Source: Paulinella micropora
Lineage: Eukaryota; Cercozoa; Imbricatea; Euglyphida
Reading direction: 5' to 3'
NCBI GenBank assembly: GCA_009731375.1
Contig: BJOX01000153.1
Location: 184,789-248,788 of the forward strand
DNA: 64,000 nucleotides
Part shown: piece after piece, positions 10,192 to 21,071 of the stretch
How the letters are laid out: each line of letters starts with the position of its first letter
How positions within the stretch are numbered: position 1 is the stretch's first letter
Translations under genes and position numbers: made by a program
Notes under the pieces: model-generated
What the model saw: only the letters and a program-made list of their open reading frames with translations
Told to the model about the DNA's origin: nothing
Databases searched by the model: none

Positions 10192-13100
10192 ATGTGCCTG
10201 ACAACGGGGCTGCCGCGCCTGGCCTGTCTGTTGCTTGGCGCGTATGCGCTGATCTTGTCCGAGTCTGTGCTGCTAGTCAAAACCAGGCGTGCGGCGTGTG
10301 CTATTGACCCGCTGGTGTCTTGCATAGCGTATGGCGGCGCAGACACCAAGTGCTTGAATGGGGAGCTAGCCAAATATCGGAACGAAACCTGGAAGGACCT
10401 AACCCTCAACGTGGCCACGTTGATGACGACGGAGGTGGGCGCGGACAGTGGACTGACACTGGTTTGGTGTTTTTGTCGCCAGCCGTTCTACCAACCGTAC
10501 GTGCAGATGGAGTCCAACTCTGTGATTAGCACCTGTTACCTAGACGGCACCGGCTTGGAGCCTGATCAGGTGAGGTGTGACGTGCGCAACAGCGATATGA
10601 GCACGCGGCTGAGGTATGACTTTAGCAAGTGCCAGGGCCCCCGGAACACGAGCAGCTGTGCGGTGTCGTGCCAACGCGGGTACTCGACGACGACGACGGG
10701 GGGAAAGGTCACGGTGCAGTGCCCGCGGGACGTGGCGTTGTCCAGCGGGGCGGGGTCTATCCCTGTCTACTCAACGTGGAACGTCAGCGGTTGCTTGGAC
10801 GTTGACGAGTGTGCGCTGAGAACGCACGACTGTCACCCCAACGCAACGTGCACCAACCTGGCTGGGAGCTTTAACTGCACGTGCCCCAGGAATGGGCAGT
10901 GGCTCACGGACCCTGCGTGGCAGGCACACGGAGCTGGGCTGTGTGTCGTATGTCTGCCAGCGGCAACTGCCCAATAGTTCGATGATGGTGGGGAACCAGT
11001 GCAGGTGGTTGGCGCCCGACGGGCGGGAGTGCACACTATACTGTGCGGTCGGTTACGGTGACAACACCGAGGGCGCAGGGGTGACCTACAGCTGCCCGGG
11101 CGGCGTGCTGCGCGCAAGCAACAGCGAAGGTTTGGTTTGCCGTGTGCTGCAGCCCTGGGAGCTGAGATTGGACTTGGGAGAGCTGCCGTTTGACACGCTG
11201 TTGTCGGTGAAGGCCGATGTGCTGCTGTTCCGGGAGCCCCGGCTGGTGCTAGGCGACCTGGACCTGGACGGGCTAGATGACGTGGTGCTTGCTTACCAGG
11301 CCGGCGGGTCTGCCCAGGTGACGACGACGACGACGTACGCGTTTGTGTACAGCAGTGTTTGGCGCCAGTCATTCACTTTTGTGCTGAGCGAGGAGGAGGC
11401 GCTGCACGGTGCGCTCCAGGTGCGCGACGGTGCCGTGTGGGGTGTCACGCTGGAGGCTGCCGCGGCTGCAGCGCCGAGGCTAGTCGCCAGATTGCGGGTC
11501 TGGTTCTGGTCGTCAGCCCCGCTGTCTATGCCCGGAGGCCGCTGGCCGCCCAGTCGGCCTCCGAGCGTAGACAGCGCGGGCCGCCCGCCGGGGGCGGGGG
11601 TGCTGCTGCCCGCTGACTGCGGTCTGCTGCTAGCGCCACTCCAACCCCTAGCGCGGGCCGGCGATCGCGGCGGTGGCAGCCAACAGCGGGCGCTGTGGTT
11701 CACTGTGTCCCCCTGCGCGGCGGGATCGCTCGCGGTCGAATGGAGCAGCGAGGCGCTGGTGTGGGGGGGGGGGGGGGGGGGGGGGGGGNNNNNNNNNNGG
11801 GGGGGGGGGGGGGAGCGCCGGAGCCGGCGGAGCCCCTAGTCGAGAACGGGTTGTACAGCTGGGCGGGCGGTTCGCTCCAAGCCTACGCGGGGGAGTTGCT
11901 ACCCGGTTCGCGGGCCGGTAGTGCCACGGTCTGGTCTGAGAGTCTGTCGGCCCTGGCTCTGGGCGGCGAGAACGCAGATGACCTGGGGCTGCTAGGCTAT
12001 TGCAACCTACAGGTATGGCTGCAAGCGTCGCCGTCTTCGGATAACGAGGGCGTGCCTTTGTACGTGTTCCGGGAAAGAAAGCTGTGGGAACAGACGTTTG
12101 TGTCGGAGCAAGTGGAGCAGTGCCTGGTGATCCCGCTGCAGGGCATAGCGCTGGTAGTTTTAAACTCGGGCGCGCTGATCGTGCTCTCGCCTAGCAACGC
12201 AAGCAACCCGCGGCAGAGCACCTATCTGGCCGACGTGATCGCCCGGGAGGTACAGCAGGTGTCCTACTGTTCGCCCAGCACCTGGCCCAACCTGCGGCTG
12301 GCCGCGCTGGGTGCCGGCGGGCGCTGGGTTCGTTACTTGCGGCAGGACCCGGAAAACCCGCGCATGAGCTTTGAGCTCGACGTGTCGATGCCGCTGCCGG
12401 GCAGTAGCGACGGCATCTACACGGGCACCGCCTGTTGAAAGCTGCACCGCGACGAGCGTGAAAGCTACAACATACTTTTGGTGCGGCTGTTGAGTACGGT
12501 GGGGCCGGGGCTGAGCACCGACTCTGAGTCGTTTGTGTACCGCCTGCCGGTGCTAAAGACTAGTCGCAGCATGACATCACCTGGGCTGGTGCGCTGCGAG
12601 TTTGTGCGCTGTGCCGAGGGGGCCCTATGCCTGTTGATTGACACTTGGCCCCGCTCCGCCTGCCGGGCGGGTTTGGTGGGCGACGGCGTGCGGTTCTGTG
12701 TGCCGCGTCCCCCGCTCCTCCCGGCGGGGCGCTACTATGCCCTGCTGCCACGGACGGGGGAATTCCGCGAGGCCTCTTGGTGGGGGACCAAGCAGGAAAG
12801 AGTGTCTACCGAAGAGCGCCCGCTCGGCCCGGCGACTGTGTGGTCCTGCGGGGCCTTGACGGGTTTGCAGGATCCGCTGACCCTGTGCAAGTACGCCCCC
12901 TCGTGCAGGCTGCCCGCGTCTGCGAGCGGTCTGCTGACGCCGTCGGAGCTGACACGACTCAGGGAACAGAACCCGGACCTCCTGCTTACCTGCCCCGACG
13001 GAGCCCGCCTGCGGTTTCGCTACCAGCGCACGGACGCTCGTGCCGGCAGCCCCGCGCCGGGCTGCGCGTACCAGTTCAACTACGATCGCTGGCCGGCCGT

Positions 13101-14451
13101 GGGCGGCTCGGAGCCTTCCCTGCTGGATGCAGCGCTGGTCTGGTCCGCGCTAGGCGCTACCAGCCTCTCGCTGCCCAGCCAGGGCTTGGTGGAGGTGTCC
13201 GCCGAAACGGGCCTCGCGACGGAGCTGTGCGCGCAGGCACGCGCGGGGGTGGGCAGCCTTAGCTGCAGCTTTCCGTTCCGGCTGGGGCCCGGCGGCGGCC
13301 AGCCGGGGGGCCGCTTCTGCGAGCTGCTGCCACGGGTGGAAATGCCCTGCGGGCCCGCGGGTCTGCGCATCGTCTGTGAGCAGGCCGAGGCGCCCTCGAC
13401 GGCCAGCCTGGGCTTTTGGAACTGTTCGGGGGAATTGGCGGGGCTTTTTTGGTTGGCAGGAGCGGGTTCCCTCGGAGGCGTTGGGGGGGGGTTGTCGCCT
13501 GCTGCGCCGGGCCGTGTCACGGCCGGGCATAGACTTTAACTGCACCTTCCCGCTCCGCGTAGCTCCCGCGGACTCTCGTGCCTGCCACCCTTTCTGCGAG
13601 CTGGCGCCGGCTCCGGTCTCGGGTACCGGCTGGCTTGAGCTTGTCTGTGAGGACGTGGGGGCCGGCGCCCGGTGGTGTGCTGGTGATGATGTGAGCTGTT
13701 ACCCGGCCTGTGCGGGGGGAGTGGAAGGCTCCGTCGTGTGGGCGGCCGCCGCGGCCTCGGCGGTGGTGGCGGAGGGAGCGGTGTGCCTAGCTGCTGCTGA
13801 CAGCTTCGCCGCTGCCTTCTGGGCCGCGGACTCGCTAGCGTCTTCGCGCCTGGCCGCGAGCTACCCTGGCTGGCTTGGCTCCCCACCCATAGCTTGAGCG
13901 CCGCGGTGCAGGGGCTGCTGTGCAGGCAGTGCCGGGGGTGGGCGGCGCAGCGACCGCCCGCGCAGGAACTTGTGCTGCGCAACTGCCCCTACTACTGTGA
14001 ACACGGGACTGCGTGGCAGTGCGCCTACCACGAGCTGCGCTGCGCGTCGTCGTCGGCGGCGAGCGACGACGCCTACACGTGCTGGTCCGGAACCGATCGG
14101 CTGTCCTGGTTTTCGGTGGCCGTCCCCATGGCAGCGGTGAACAGCGCGCTTAGGGGTGAATGTGCGCAGTTGCAACTAGACAAGGGCGAGCCGTCCGTGT
14201 GCCGCGCGCCCCAGCGTGCGAGCAATGCGTCCTCGCCGCCGCCGCCTCCCCTGGCGGCTGGCGCGTGCTTTTTCTGGGTGGGCAGCACGCTCGACTACCA
14301 GCCGGCGGGGGTAACTCCAACCTACTGTGCACCAGGGGAGACCCGGGCAAGCGGGGGTGTGCAACCACTACCGCTAGTGGTTAACGATAGTCTGTCGGTC
14401 GCTTTTACTTGCGGGGAAGGCTGGGCGGCCCGGGTAATTCCGGGATTCTGA
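10192..14451 (+). pseudogene. Giant surface glycoprotein, first part (EGF, Sushi-like, FG-GAP-like)
   Basis: Start ATG 10192 gives a hydrophobic signal sequence (LACLLLGAYALILS). A calcium-binding EGF-like domain is clear near 10798-10890 (DVDECALRTHDC, CTNLAGSFNCTC). A Sushi-like cysteine pattern (CRWL, CTLYCAVGYG, YSCPGG) follows near 11000-11110, then one FG-GAP-type repeat (LGDLDLDGLDDVVLAY) near 11245-11295. The remaining roughly 900 codons are cysteine-rich and unrecognised, with N-glycosylation sites. Frame changes are needed near 10950, 11800 (G run and gap), 13430 and 13880. An in-frame TGA lies at 12436-12438. Coding stops abruptly near 14440 and appears to resume on the minus strand at 29043 (see the matching entry). 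The protein is probably an envelope or cell-surface adhesin. Confidence 0.65.
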
Positions 14452-14456
14452 GGCCA
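14430..14456. other. Left breakpoint of a probable inversion
   Basis: Two coding sequences meet tail to tail here and both end in mid-domain. From the left, the plus-strand glycoprotein ends after GEGWAARV. From the right, the minus-strand helicase ends after LILWPQN, where the family normally continues. The continuations of both lie at 29.04 kb in the opposite orientation. No N-gap lies at this point. Confidence 0.7.
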
Positions 14457-17066
14457 AAGTATCAGCGCAAGTCGTCGCTTCCATTGCCCTTGTTCATCGT
14501 TGTAATTCATGACCCAGTTTCCGCCCACAATCATAGGAATCTTCCATCGCAGGCCTGTGATGGCTGTCTTGTTCTTACGAGAAACGGCCACGTTCTCTCC
14601 TGTGATACAGCTTTGCATGGTGGCCTAATCCAAAACACTCGCAAAGTTGTGTGGCAGGTCTATACACATCACCAGCTCCTTCCGATAAAGGCCTTCCAGG
14701 CCAAACTTCTCCTCCATGTTTTTATTCATGACCCCAACAACTACCTTGCCCAAAGGCTTCATCAGCGGAATAAGCTCCAGGGCCTTGCCTTTGCCCGTCC
14801 CACCGTCCCCGAGCAGAAACGGCATGACTTGCCAATTATCAAATTCTCCGACGCCGTACAAGAGCCTTCCGACCAGCACCTCGAACATGTAGCTCATTTC
14901 TTCGCTGAGCTGCAGCTTCAGCATGTTCGACCAAAGGGGAGTAAGGTACTTGTCGCCGTGGCCAGGGGCTTCTGTCAATTTTGCAAAATCTATTTCAAAG
15001 TCATAAAAGTGATCCGTAAACGGCGCGGACTCTCCTTTCTCCTTGAAGTCATCCCAGGTACGGTAGTCCAAGGTCTTGATGTTGAATGAGCAATTGCGGA
15101 AGCTGACCCAGTCGCTGCGGATTGACGACTGGGTCATTAGCGGGAAGAAAGGATGCGGTACACGAGCTACTAGGTACTTGTCCAGAGTGTCATTGCCCGA
15201 CCTGACATTGTCGGTGTAGTAGAGCGAAGACCCGAGCACCTCCGCGCTGTAGGTTATATAATCGCTCGAATATTCAAACACACCGGGAATGACCGCATGA
15301 GGCTTTAAGATAAATCCCTCGTACCGCAGTAGCTTGTTCTCGTAGCCATGGCGCACCAGCAGCTCACGGCAGCATTCCGTATCATTGGCCAGCTTGTTCA
15401 AATTAAGGGGGCCATGGAGCTTTTTATTGTCCTCGATCGTAGGCAGGTAGCTGTCGCTATGGAACTCGACGTCAAGCCCCAGCACATTCTTTACGTGAGC
15501 CTGAATACTCGCCAGCCTCGCGCCCGTAAAGACACGCTCCCCGCCCTTATGTAGATTGCTTTCGACAAGCAGTTCATCATACTTGTAAACCCCGGTGTAA
15601 AGAGCTTGGGAGCGCAGGTACTTCATGACAGCCATCATGATTTTCAATTCTTCCTGCTGATAGACGTACGAGACAAAGGTAGCCAGCTTGTTGGGTTTGT
15701 CGCTGAGCGACTCCACCAAAGCCCACACCTCCGCAAAGACATCCAAGCGTTTAAACTGCTCCCCTAAGCTCTTGAAAGCTTGCGACCAGTCGTGCATGAA
15801 CGGGCAATCGATCAGGTAGTCGCCCCGCACAGACTTCTGGTTGATCACCGAGTTGAATTGCTTCTTGGCCCACTTTCTGTTAGCCGGGGTATCCTCTCTG
15901 CCGACCTGCTCCAACAACAGCTTTTGCATGGATTCCCGCTCGCCGTTCACATACTTGCGGAACAGAGCCGGCACTTTCGCACGCTCTCTGTCGGCCAGCT
16001 GTACCAGAATAGTAGCTGCGGCATTGCTTATGTCGATCGATTCGTAGTAGTAGCCAGAAACAAGACGCATTATCCATTTCGGAACATTTCCAATCGAACC
16101 TTCCCCAAAAGCCCTCCCCTTCTTGTCATGTTTGCCAGGCATGTACTCGACAGGGTTTCGAGTAAGATCGCATGACCCCAACAGCGCGTTGACAGCCAGC
16201 TCCCACTCATTGAGGTTTTCTAGCATAGAGATCTTTTTTAGCACCTTCTTTTCTACGTGCGCCAGGTTCATAGCCCCGTAGAATTTCTTCATATCTTCGA
16301 TCGTGGGCAGGCAGCTGTCAGTGTAAAACTCGACATCCAGCCCCGTCACTGGGCTGCTCTTTTGCCTTGCGCCACCGATTGCAGTGTTGCTGCTCATGGT
16401 TAGCTCTGTCATGCTAAGACTAGGAGTAGGCAAGGCCGCATCCCATCGATAGAGCATACTGCCGCCCAGAGCACCCGTGATTGCCAACTCTGGCAATTTC
16501 TCGATCCTCGACTCGGCGCCTGGACGCAGGTAGTTGCAGAAGAGCCTGGCACTGCGGGCTGCCACGCTGCCAATGTAGGCTATCTTCTCCGCTGGCAGGA
16601 AATCACTGAACGAGATATTAACCCATCCAGGCATCATGACATAGTTGCGAGGGTGGTCCACGCCCCCCCAACCGCGCGGCACAATGTGATCAACGTGCCA
16701 CTCAGGCGCGCCGGGCATAAAGTAGGGCGCCAGGCGCGCTTGCCATTTATTGGCTAAGATCCACTTTCCCGCCTGCGACGTGCTTATTAAACGTCTCTCG
16801 TTGGCCAGTGGCACTATCGTGCCCAGATAAACCGGGCGCAGACCCTGCAGGCGCGGATTGTTGGCCTTGGCTGCAATGACTTTTAGCCTGTCTTGCAGTC
16901 TTTGCAACGTCTCCTTAGAATCCGCCAAGGCCAAGTCCTGTTCATCCTGCTTCTTCTTGCCGGTTGCAATTTCTTGTATGTTTCTATCCGCCCGTATTTC
17001 TTTGTAAGGAGGACGAGGATCTGACTCAGTGGTCAAGACTTTGTCTTCCTCGGGATTGCTGCTCAT
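14442..17066 (-). pseudogene. HNH domain fused to D5-like SF3 helicase, C-terminus displaced
   Basis: From ATG 17066. Residues 124-146 carry an HNH-type motif (HVDHIVPRGWGG, then HPRNYVMMP). The C-terminal part is a superfamily 3 helicase like poxvirus D5: P-loop region LLGDGGTGKGKALEL near residue 760, acidic motif ELVMCIDLPHNF, motif C MIVGGNWV and a Lys-Arg-Arg finger. The P-loop has Gly where Ser/Thr is usual after Lys, as some DUF5906-type helicases also do. No primase active site is obvious between the two domains. A TAG at 14625-14627 interrupts the frame just before TMQSCITGENVAV, at a spot where Gln would fit. The D5 C-terminal segment is absent here and found at 29046-29385. The likely role is replication helicase, with the HNH possibly from a homing nuclease. 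Confidence 0.8.
15405..16348 (-). repeat. Internal duplication within the helicase gene
   Basis: Two segments about 860 bases apart encode near-identical motifs: GLDVEFYTDSCLPTIED near 16345-16270 and GLDVEFHSDSYLPTIED near 15485-15409, each followed by KK(F/L), then G and a xNL motif. DNA similarity is also evident (cgatcgt(g/a)ggcaggtagct pattern). This suggests partial tandem duplication or two copies of a structural repeat. Confidence 0.6.
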
Positions 17067-17500
17067 TTCTTGTTTCGTCTTTGTGTTTCAGTAGACCCTT
17101 CTCTTTCGTGGTGTCTATTGAGAGGAGAGGAGAGGGTACAAAAGGGGAGGGGCAGAGGGAAGGGAGTAAAGTTATGTAAAAGGGGGAGGAAGCAGGTAAA
17201 TTTGCCCCAACACCTCACGAGAGGGGGACGGGGCAATCCCCCCCCCCCCCCTTTGGTNNNNNNNNNNAAAAAGGAGCAAGGGACTAGGGGAGAGGGTCAG
17301 TGCGCGCAAGAAAAAGCCCAAACCGCAACCCGTCGCTTCGGGCAGAGATCGAGTGTGCGTTTTGTAAGGGGCAGGGTGCCCCCGCCTGCTCGTGCGCGTG
17401 TCAGCGCTGGTCTCTCCGGCTTCGAATGCCACTGCCGTGGGTAAGAATCGTGTTCATGTAAGAAAAAACTAATTTAATGAAACCAGACAAATTCTTTTTT
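17067..17500. other. Noncoding stretch with C run and gap
   Basis: The region upstream of the helicase start holds a G/A-rich tract, a C run, a 10-N gap (17258-17267) and no convincing gene. The helicase promoter presumably lies at its left end, but I see no clear element. Confidence 0.4.
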
Positions 17501-17853
17501 CTAGTCTCCTGCCAAACCCTTTGACAGAACCACGCCGAGAGCGGCGGTGCAGCCAGCGCACTGCCACTGTCTGACGCACGGAAATCTAGCGCGCGCCTGC
17601 AACACACATACAGGAGAGGAGGCATGGTGGGTTGCAAAATGCGGATGATGCGAAAAAGCAGTAACAGGCCTTTGGATAAAAATGAGAATGAATATATCCA
17701 AAAACTTACCTCTTGAACATCCTGGTTGTTCTGGTTCTTACTCATTGTGCTCATTTTATCCGAAGGGTACTTTTCCGCACGTTCCTGGGCAGCTTCGGCC
17801 GACAGTCGGGACCTCTTGGAAGAAGTCCCCTGCGCCTGTCGCTCCGGGGGGCA

Positions 17854-17856
<3 letters not shown>

Positions 17857-17944
<88 letters not shown>

Positions 17945-17975
17945 CCGCCCCCCCCCGCCCCCCCCCCCCCCCCCC
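17857..17975. repeat. Poly-C tract of about 115 bases
   Basis: An almost pure C run broken only by a few G. It sits inside a gene copy whose duplicate at 29.7-29.9 kb has normal coding sequence at the same place. It therefore looks like an insertion or expansion, or a sequencing artefact, rather than ancestral sequence. Confidence 0.8.
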
Positions 17976-17982
17976 TCGCCCC

Positions 17983-18006
17983 TTCAGCCCGCGCCAGCGG
18001 GCTGAA
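17983..18006. terminator. GC hairpin of the CAGCCCGC family
   Basis: Perfect 10-bp stem TTCAGCCCGC-gcca-GCGGGCTGAA. It is the longest stem of the family in the window and sits beside the poly-C tract. Confidence 0.5.
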
Positions 18007-18110
18007 CCGGCTTCTTCTGTACTGGTGAGCCAGCGGTCGAACTCGTGTCACAATGGGCATGTTGACGATCCCATGCGCCTTGAGCACGCCCGCGCCCTTG
18101 TGTAGCAGAC

Positions 18111-18500
18111 GGCAGGGCCAGACCCCCCCCTACCCCTCGAGTTCTTAGGATACAGGGTGCAACGGCGTCGCCTAACCCCTGCACACGCACCCCTGACCCC
18201 CGCCCCAGCTGCTTGTCGTGACCGAGCTTTTGCGCGCCCCTACCTTCCCCGAAAATTCTTGTGCAAAATTTTCCCGCTCTCTGCGATACGCGACCCACAA
18301 AATGTGGTTATACCCTGTGAACCCGGGAAGTTTTTTCAGAGAATTTGGCGGGAAGGAGAAAAGAGTAGACGGCAGGGGCAGACCCTCCCTACCCCTCGAG
18401 TTCTTAGGATACAGAGTGCAACGGCGTCGCCTAACCCCTGCACACGCACCCCTGACCCCCGCCCCAGCTGCCTGTCGTGGCCGAGCTTTTGCGCGCCCCC
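18111..18500. repeat. Direct repeat, two copies of about 130 bp
   Basis: Copies at about 18111-18243 and 18371-18500 share nearly all bases, including ctacccctcgagttcttag and cctaacccctgcacacgcac. About 130 bp of unrelated sequence separates them. No gene is convincing in this stretch. Confidence 0.75.
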
Positions 18501-18698
18501 TGGCCCTGTCGCGCTCTTGTTTTCTCGTGGCTCTGAAAAATGTCCGGTACAATTTGCCGGGGGGGGGGGGCTACAGGCTGGTAATATTAGGGGCAGGCAG
18601 CCCAGAAAAAAAGTGTATTGGGTTTTCTGTAGGAGACCTGTGCCGAGATTCCCTCTAATACAAGACTCAGTGTTTCTGCTCTTTGTAAGAAAGGAGCC

Positions 18699-19060
18699 AT
18701 GGACGAGCCAAAGAAGAAAACGGGCGAGTGCCAGGCGATATCAATCGAGGGTGGTTGTGTCTGGGAAGACCGGCGTCGGTACCTAGATCCCAAACGGCGG
18801 CAGCATAGCTACATCGTATTTGTACAAGCCCCGGGAGCCCTCTCGTTCTAGAGCCCAGCTGGAGGGCTTGTGGTATACGATGAGGCAGATCATGCCCGAG
18901 CCGCTGCAGCTACCAGCTACGTTGGAGCAAAGAGAAAAGGTTGCCAACGTGATAATGGCCAAGAAGAGGCAGTGGTGCCGAAATGCTCCTCGTGTACCGC
19001 CCCTTGCAGGGCATGTCTCTCCCTGGGCCACCCCGCGGCGCAGGGGAAAGAAAAAAAAGG
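18699..19060 (+). pseudogene. Small hypothetical gene, interrupted
   Basis: ATG 18699 opens a frame starting MDEPKKKTGECQ that reaches a TAG at 18849-18851. The same frame stays open afterwards and includes a cysteine cluster (CSSCTAPCRACLSLGH) near 18980-19025, suggesting a small zinc-binding protein with one in-frame stop. An alternative frame (18820 onward, WYTMRQIMPEPLQLP) is also plausible, so the true frame is uncertain. The gene runs into a G run and gap at 19131. Function unknown. Confidence 0.35.
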
Positions 19061-19177
19061 GGGGGGGGGAGAGAGAAGTTGGAGAGGAGAAGAGAAGGGG
19101 CAAGGGAGGGGGGGGGGGGGGGGGGGGGGANNNNNNNNNNTCCCCCCCCCCCCCCCCCTCGCCCCCTTTACCCCCTC

Positions 19178-19198
19178 CAGCCCGCTTGCAACGGGCTG
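19178..19198. terminator. GC hairpin of the CAGCCCG family
   Basis: CAGCCCG-cttgcaa-CGGGCTG directly after a gap and C run, upstream of the next plus-strand gene and so possibly at the 3' end of the preceding one. Confidence 0.45.
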
Positions 19199-19240
19199 TT
19201 TCTTGTATAAAAAGAAGAAATCAAGGGACCCCGCCGCAGA

Positions 19241-19788
19241 ATGCAGTGGGGCAAGTGTCGTAATGCTCAAAAGCTGAGCAAGAGCCTAAAAGAGATCCTG
19301 TTGGCAAGAGTCAAGCAGCACGAATCATTGGTTGCGTACTCGATGAATGTAAGTTTTCAGATGCCGGTCAAGGTTATACCGGAGATAGCTGGATGAAGCA
19401 GGGCATGTACAATATAGTCTTTCTTAAACGGAGTGACCGTCGTCTAGTGCATCGCTACGGTTTTTTTGTGTACGAGAGCAAGGAAATGGCCGACGAACGT
19501 AAACGCTGGAGCACAGCCGTGTACGAAGAGAAAATCGGCGCCAACGAAAAAACAACATACTGCAAGATCTCGTCCGATGATTTCATAGCTTTCACTGATA
19601 TGCTTGAAGGATTGACAAAAGGAATCAAGGCAAAACTAGAAGGGTCAAAACCGTGCTGCCACGCCAAACTAGCCCAAGATATTGCTGGTTTGAGGTCCAA
19701 AACAAACTCTGTGACCAATGAAAAAAAAAAGCCAAGGAAGGAGAAGAATGGAATTTACTTATTTCACAGCCAAGCTGCATATGAATGA
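19241..19788 (+). pseudogene. Hypothetical protein, two frames joined by a slip at 19394
   Basis: ATG 19241 gives 51 codons (MQWGKCRNAQKLSK) ending in TGA at 19394-19396, which overlaps the next ATG (19393) in an ATGA arrangement. The second frame gives 131 residues with basic character and a Lys-rich end (EKKKPRKEK). The two may be one protein broken by a single-base slip, or two overlapping small genes. Codon use is balanced in GC, unlike the glycoprotein genes. No known domain, signal peptide or membrane segment. The end overlaps the next gene by about 40 bases. Confidence 0.45.
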
Positions 19789-20964
19789 CCCAGGCTCAGC
19801 CGCTGCTGCAGTGACCTTAATCAGCCTGGAATTAGCAGAAGCAGAGCGACAGGGAGACAAACAGCTTCTGTTGGAGGCCATAGCTCTGGTTGCCAACCTG
19901 CGCTTTCGACGACGGGAAGACTACCAAACCTTTCTGACCAACCTGACATATTACTACAATGACAAGGAAGGAAAAGATACCCCCAATCCAGTGTATCATG
20001 CCCGTGAACCAGACAGATATTCTCATGCCTACCCTCTTTTCCAACAGCTGCACGACACCACACAAGACCCTAACTCGTTGGGCGCTGCACGGCACACGAC
20101 CCAACGCCTGACCCTGGCGGCCGAGCAATACATCTTCATTTTACGTCAGGTGTTTATGTGCCGCTTTGGCACGGAAGAATCCAAAGAGCGTTTGATTGCT
20201 GGTTTGAAGGAGTTAGATCAGCGGATTAACAAACACGCTAGCAAGAAAGTCATTGCTGGGAAAGATCCATTGGCTTTGCTGCAGAGCTCGCTGGATAACC
20301 GCATAAATAAAGCTCAACAAAAAAGGCATCTAGACAAGGGGTTGGTAATCTGGGACCAAGCTTCCAGTAAAGAATTAAGACGTACTCTCTGTGAAAAACG
20401 AACTTTCATTATGACTTCGGGCTTACTGTCGGCTCAGGCAGCTAAAAATATTTGCGCTTGGTCCGAAGCTATGCGCGACAATCAGATAGGCGTGTGCGAA
20501 ACTACCAGTATAATCCCCACCGCCGTCGACGGGTGGAGCAGGCTGTGCCACACCCAGCCCAACGACAATGGGTCCCTGGCGGATTACATGGGGGGTCTCC
20601 AACACCCAACCGCTCTCGTTGAAAATCTCTGGCATCAGTTCTTGTTGCTGATGAAATGCTACGCACAGCTCTTGTTAAGGCATGTTCGAGACAAAAAGCC
20701 ATGGTTTCTGCCTAGCTGTGCCATGCTCGACGACGTGGCGGTTTATATTTATTCTGTGCCACCGTAGAGGAAGACGGCGGCACAGGCACAGCAGTTGGGC
20801 AGGGTCCGCCTCTTGGACTCGCAACTAGTTTTCAACAAAGAATTTAAAGCTCCCAACAAGGAAGCTAGAGCCTTGCTTGAACAGATTGGCGCAGAGTCAC
20901 CTTTGCTGACAAACAATTTCAGAGCAGGCTTGCATTCGCCCCGCTGCTCCAGACGCGTTTGCTA
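19748..20964 (+). pseudogene. Hypothetical alpha-helical protein, in-frame TAG near the C-terminus
   Basis: From ATG 19748 (MEFTYFTAKL). The product is about 340 residues to a TAG at 20765-20767, after which the same frame stays open for 65 codons with helical, charged sequence (FNKEFKAPNKEARALLEQIG) to TAA 20963. The intact protein would be about 405 residues. Residues around EQYIFILRQVF and RTFIMTSGLL resemble two other proteins in the window (near 24.4 and 49.4 kb), suggesting a small paralogous family, seen by eye only. No known domain. An upstream in-frame ATG at 19718 would overlap the preceding gene further. Confidence 0.5.
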
Positions 20965-21071
20965 AAAAAAAAAATGGTTCCAAGCAGCGTCCAGTGAAGC
21001 AGAGCAACTCGGCATTTTAAGCCAAAACGGAAAGAAGACACTGCAAACACTTTGCGACAGCGCATGTTTTT

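Larger units (their letters stand above)
17501..18104 (-). pseudogene. Partial inverted copy of the zinc/coil gene, with intron
   Basis: Read on the minus strand it starts in mid-gene at a segment like RLKAHGIVNMPIV (near 18085) and resembles the plus-strand gene at 29.4-30.25 kb. The Lys/Glu-rich middle of the gene is replaced by about 120 C residues (17857-17975). The 3' part (SSKRSRLSAEAAQERAEKY) and the following sequence are well conserved. A candidate GT-AG intron at 17597-17709 (GTAAGT to TTGCAG) joins an exon ending NQDVQE to one beginning ARARFPCVRQWQCAGC, ending at TAG 17501-17503. The N-terminal CxxC-rich portion is missing. It is a duplicated fragment rather than a working gene. 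Confidence 0.55.

Noticed and set aside
17682-18105. Plus-strand proline-rich proteins over 17.7-18.1 kb
   Set aside because: They exist only because of the poly-C tract; the minus strand matches the duplicated zinc/coil gene.
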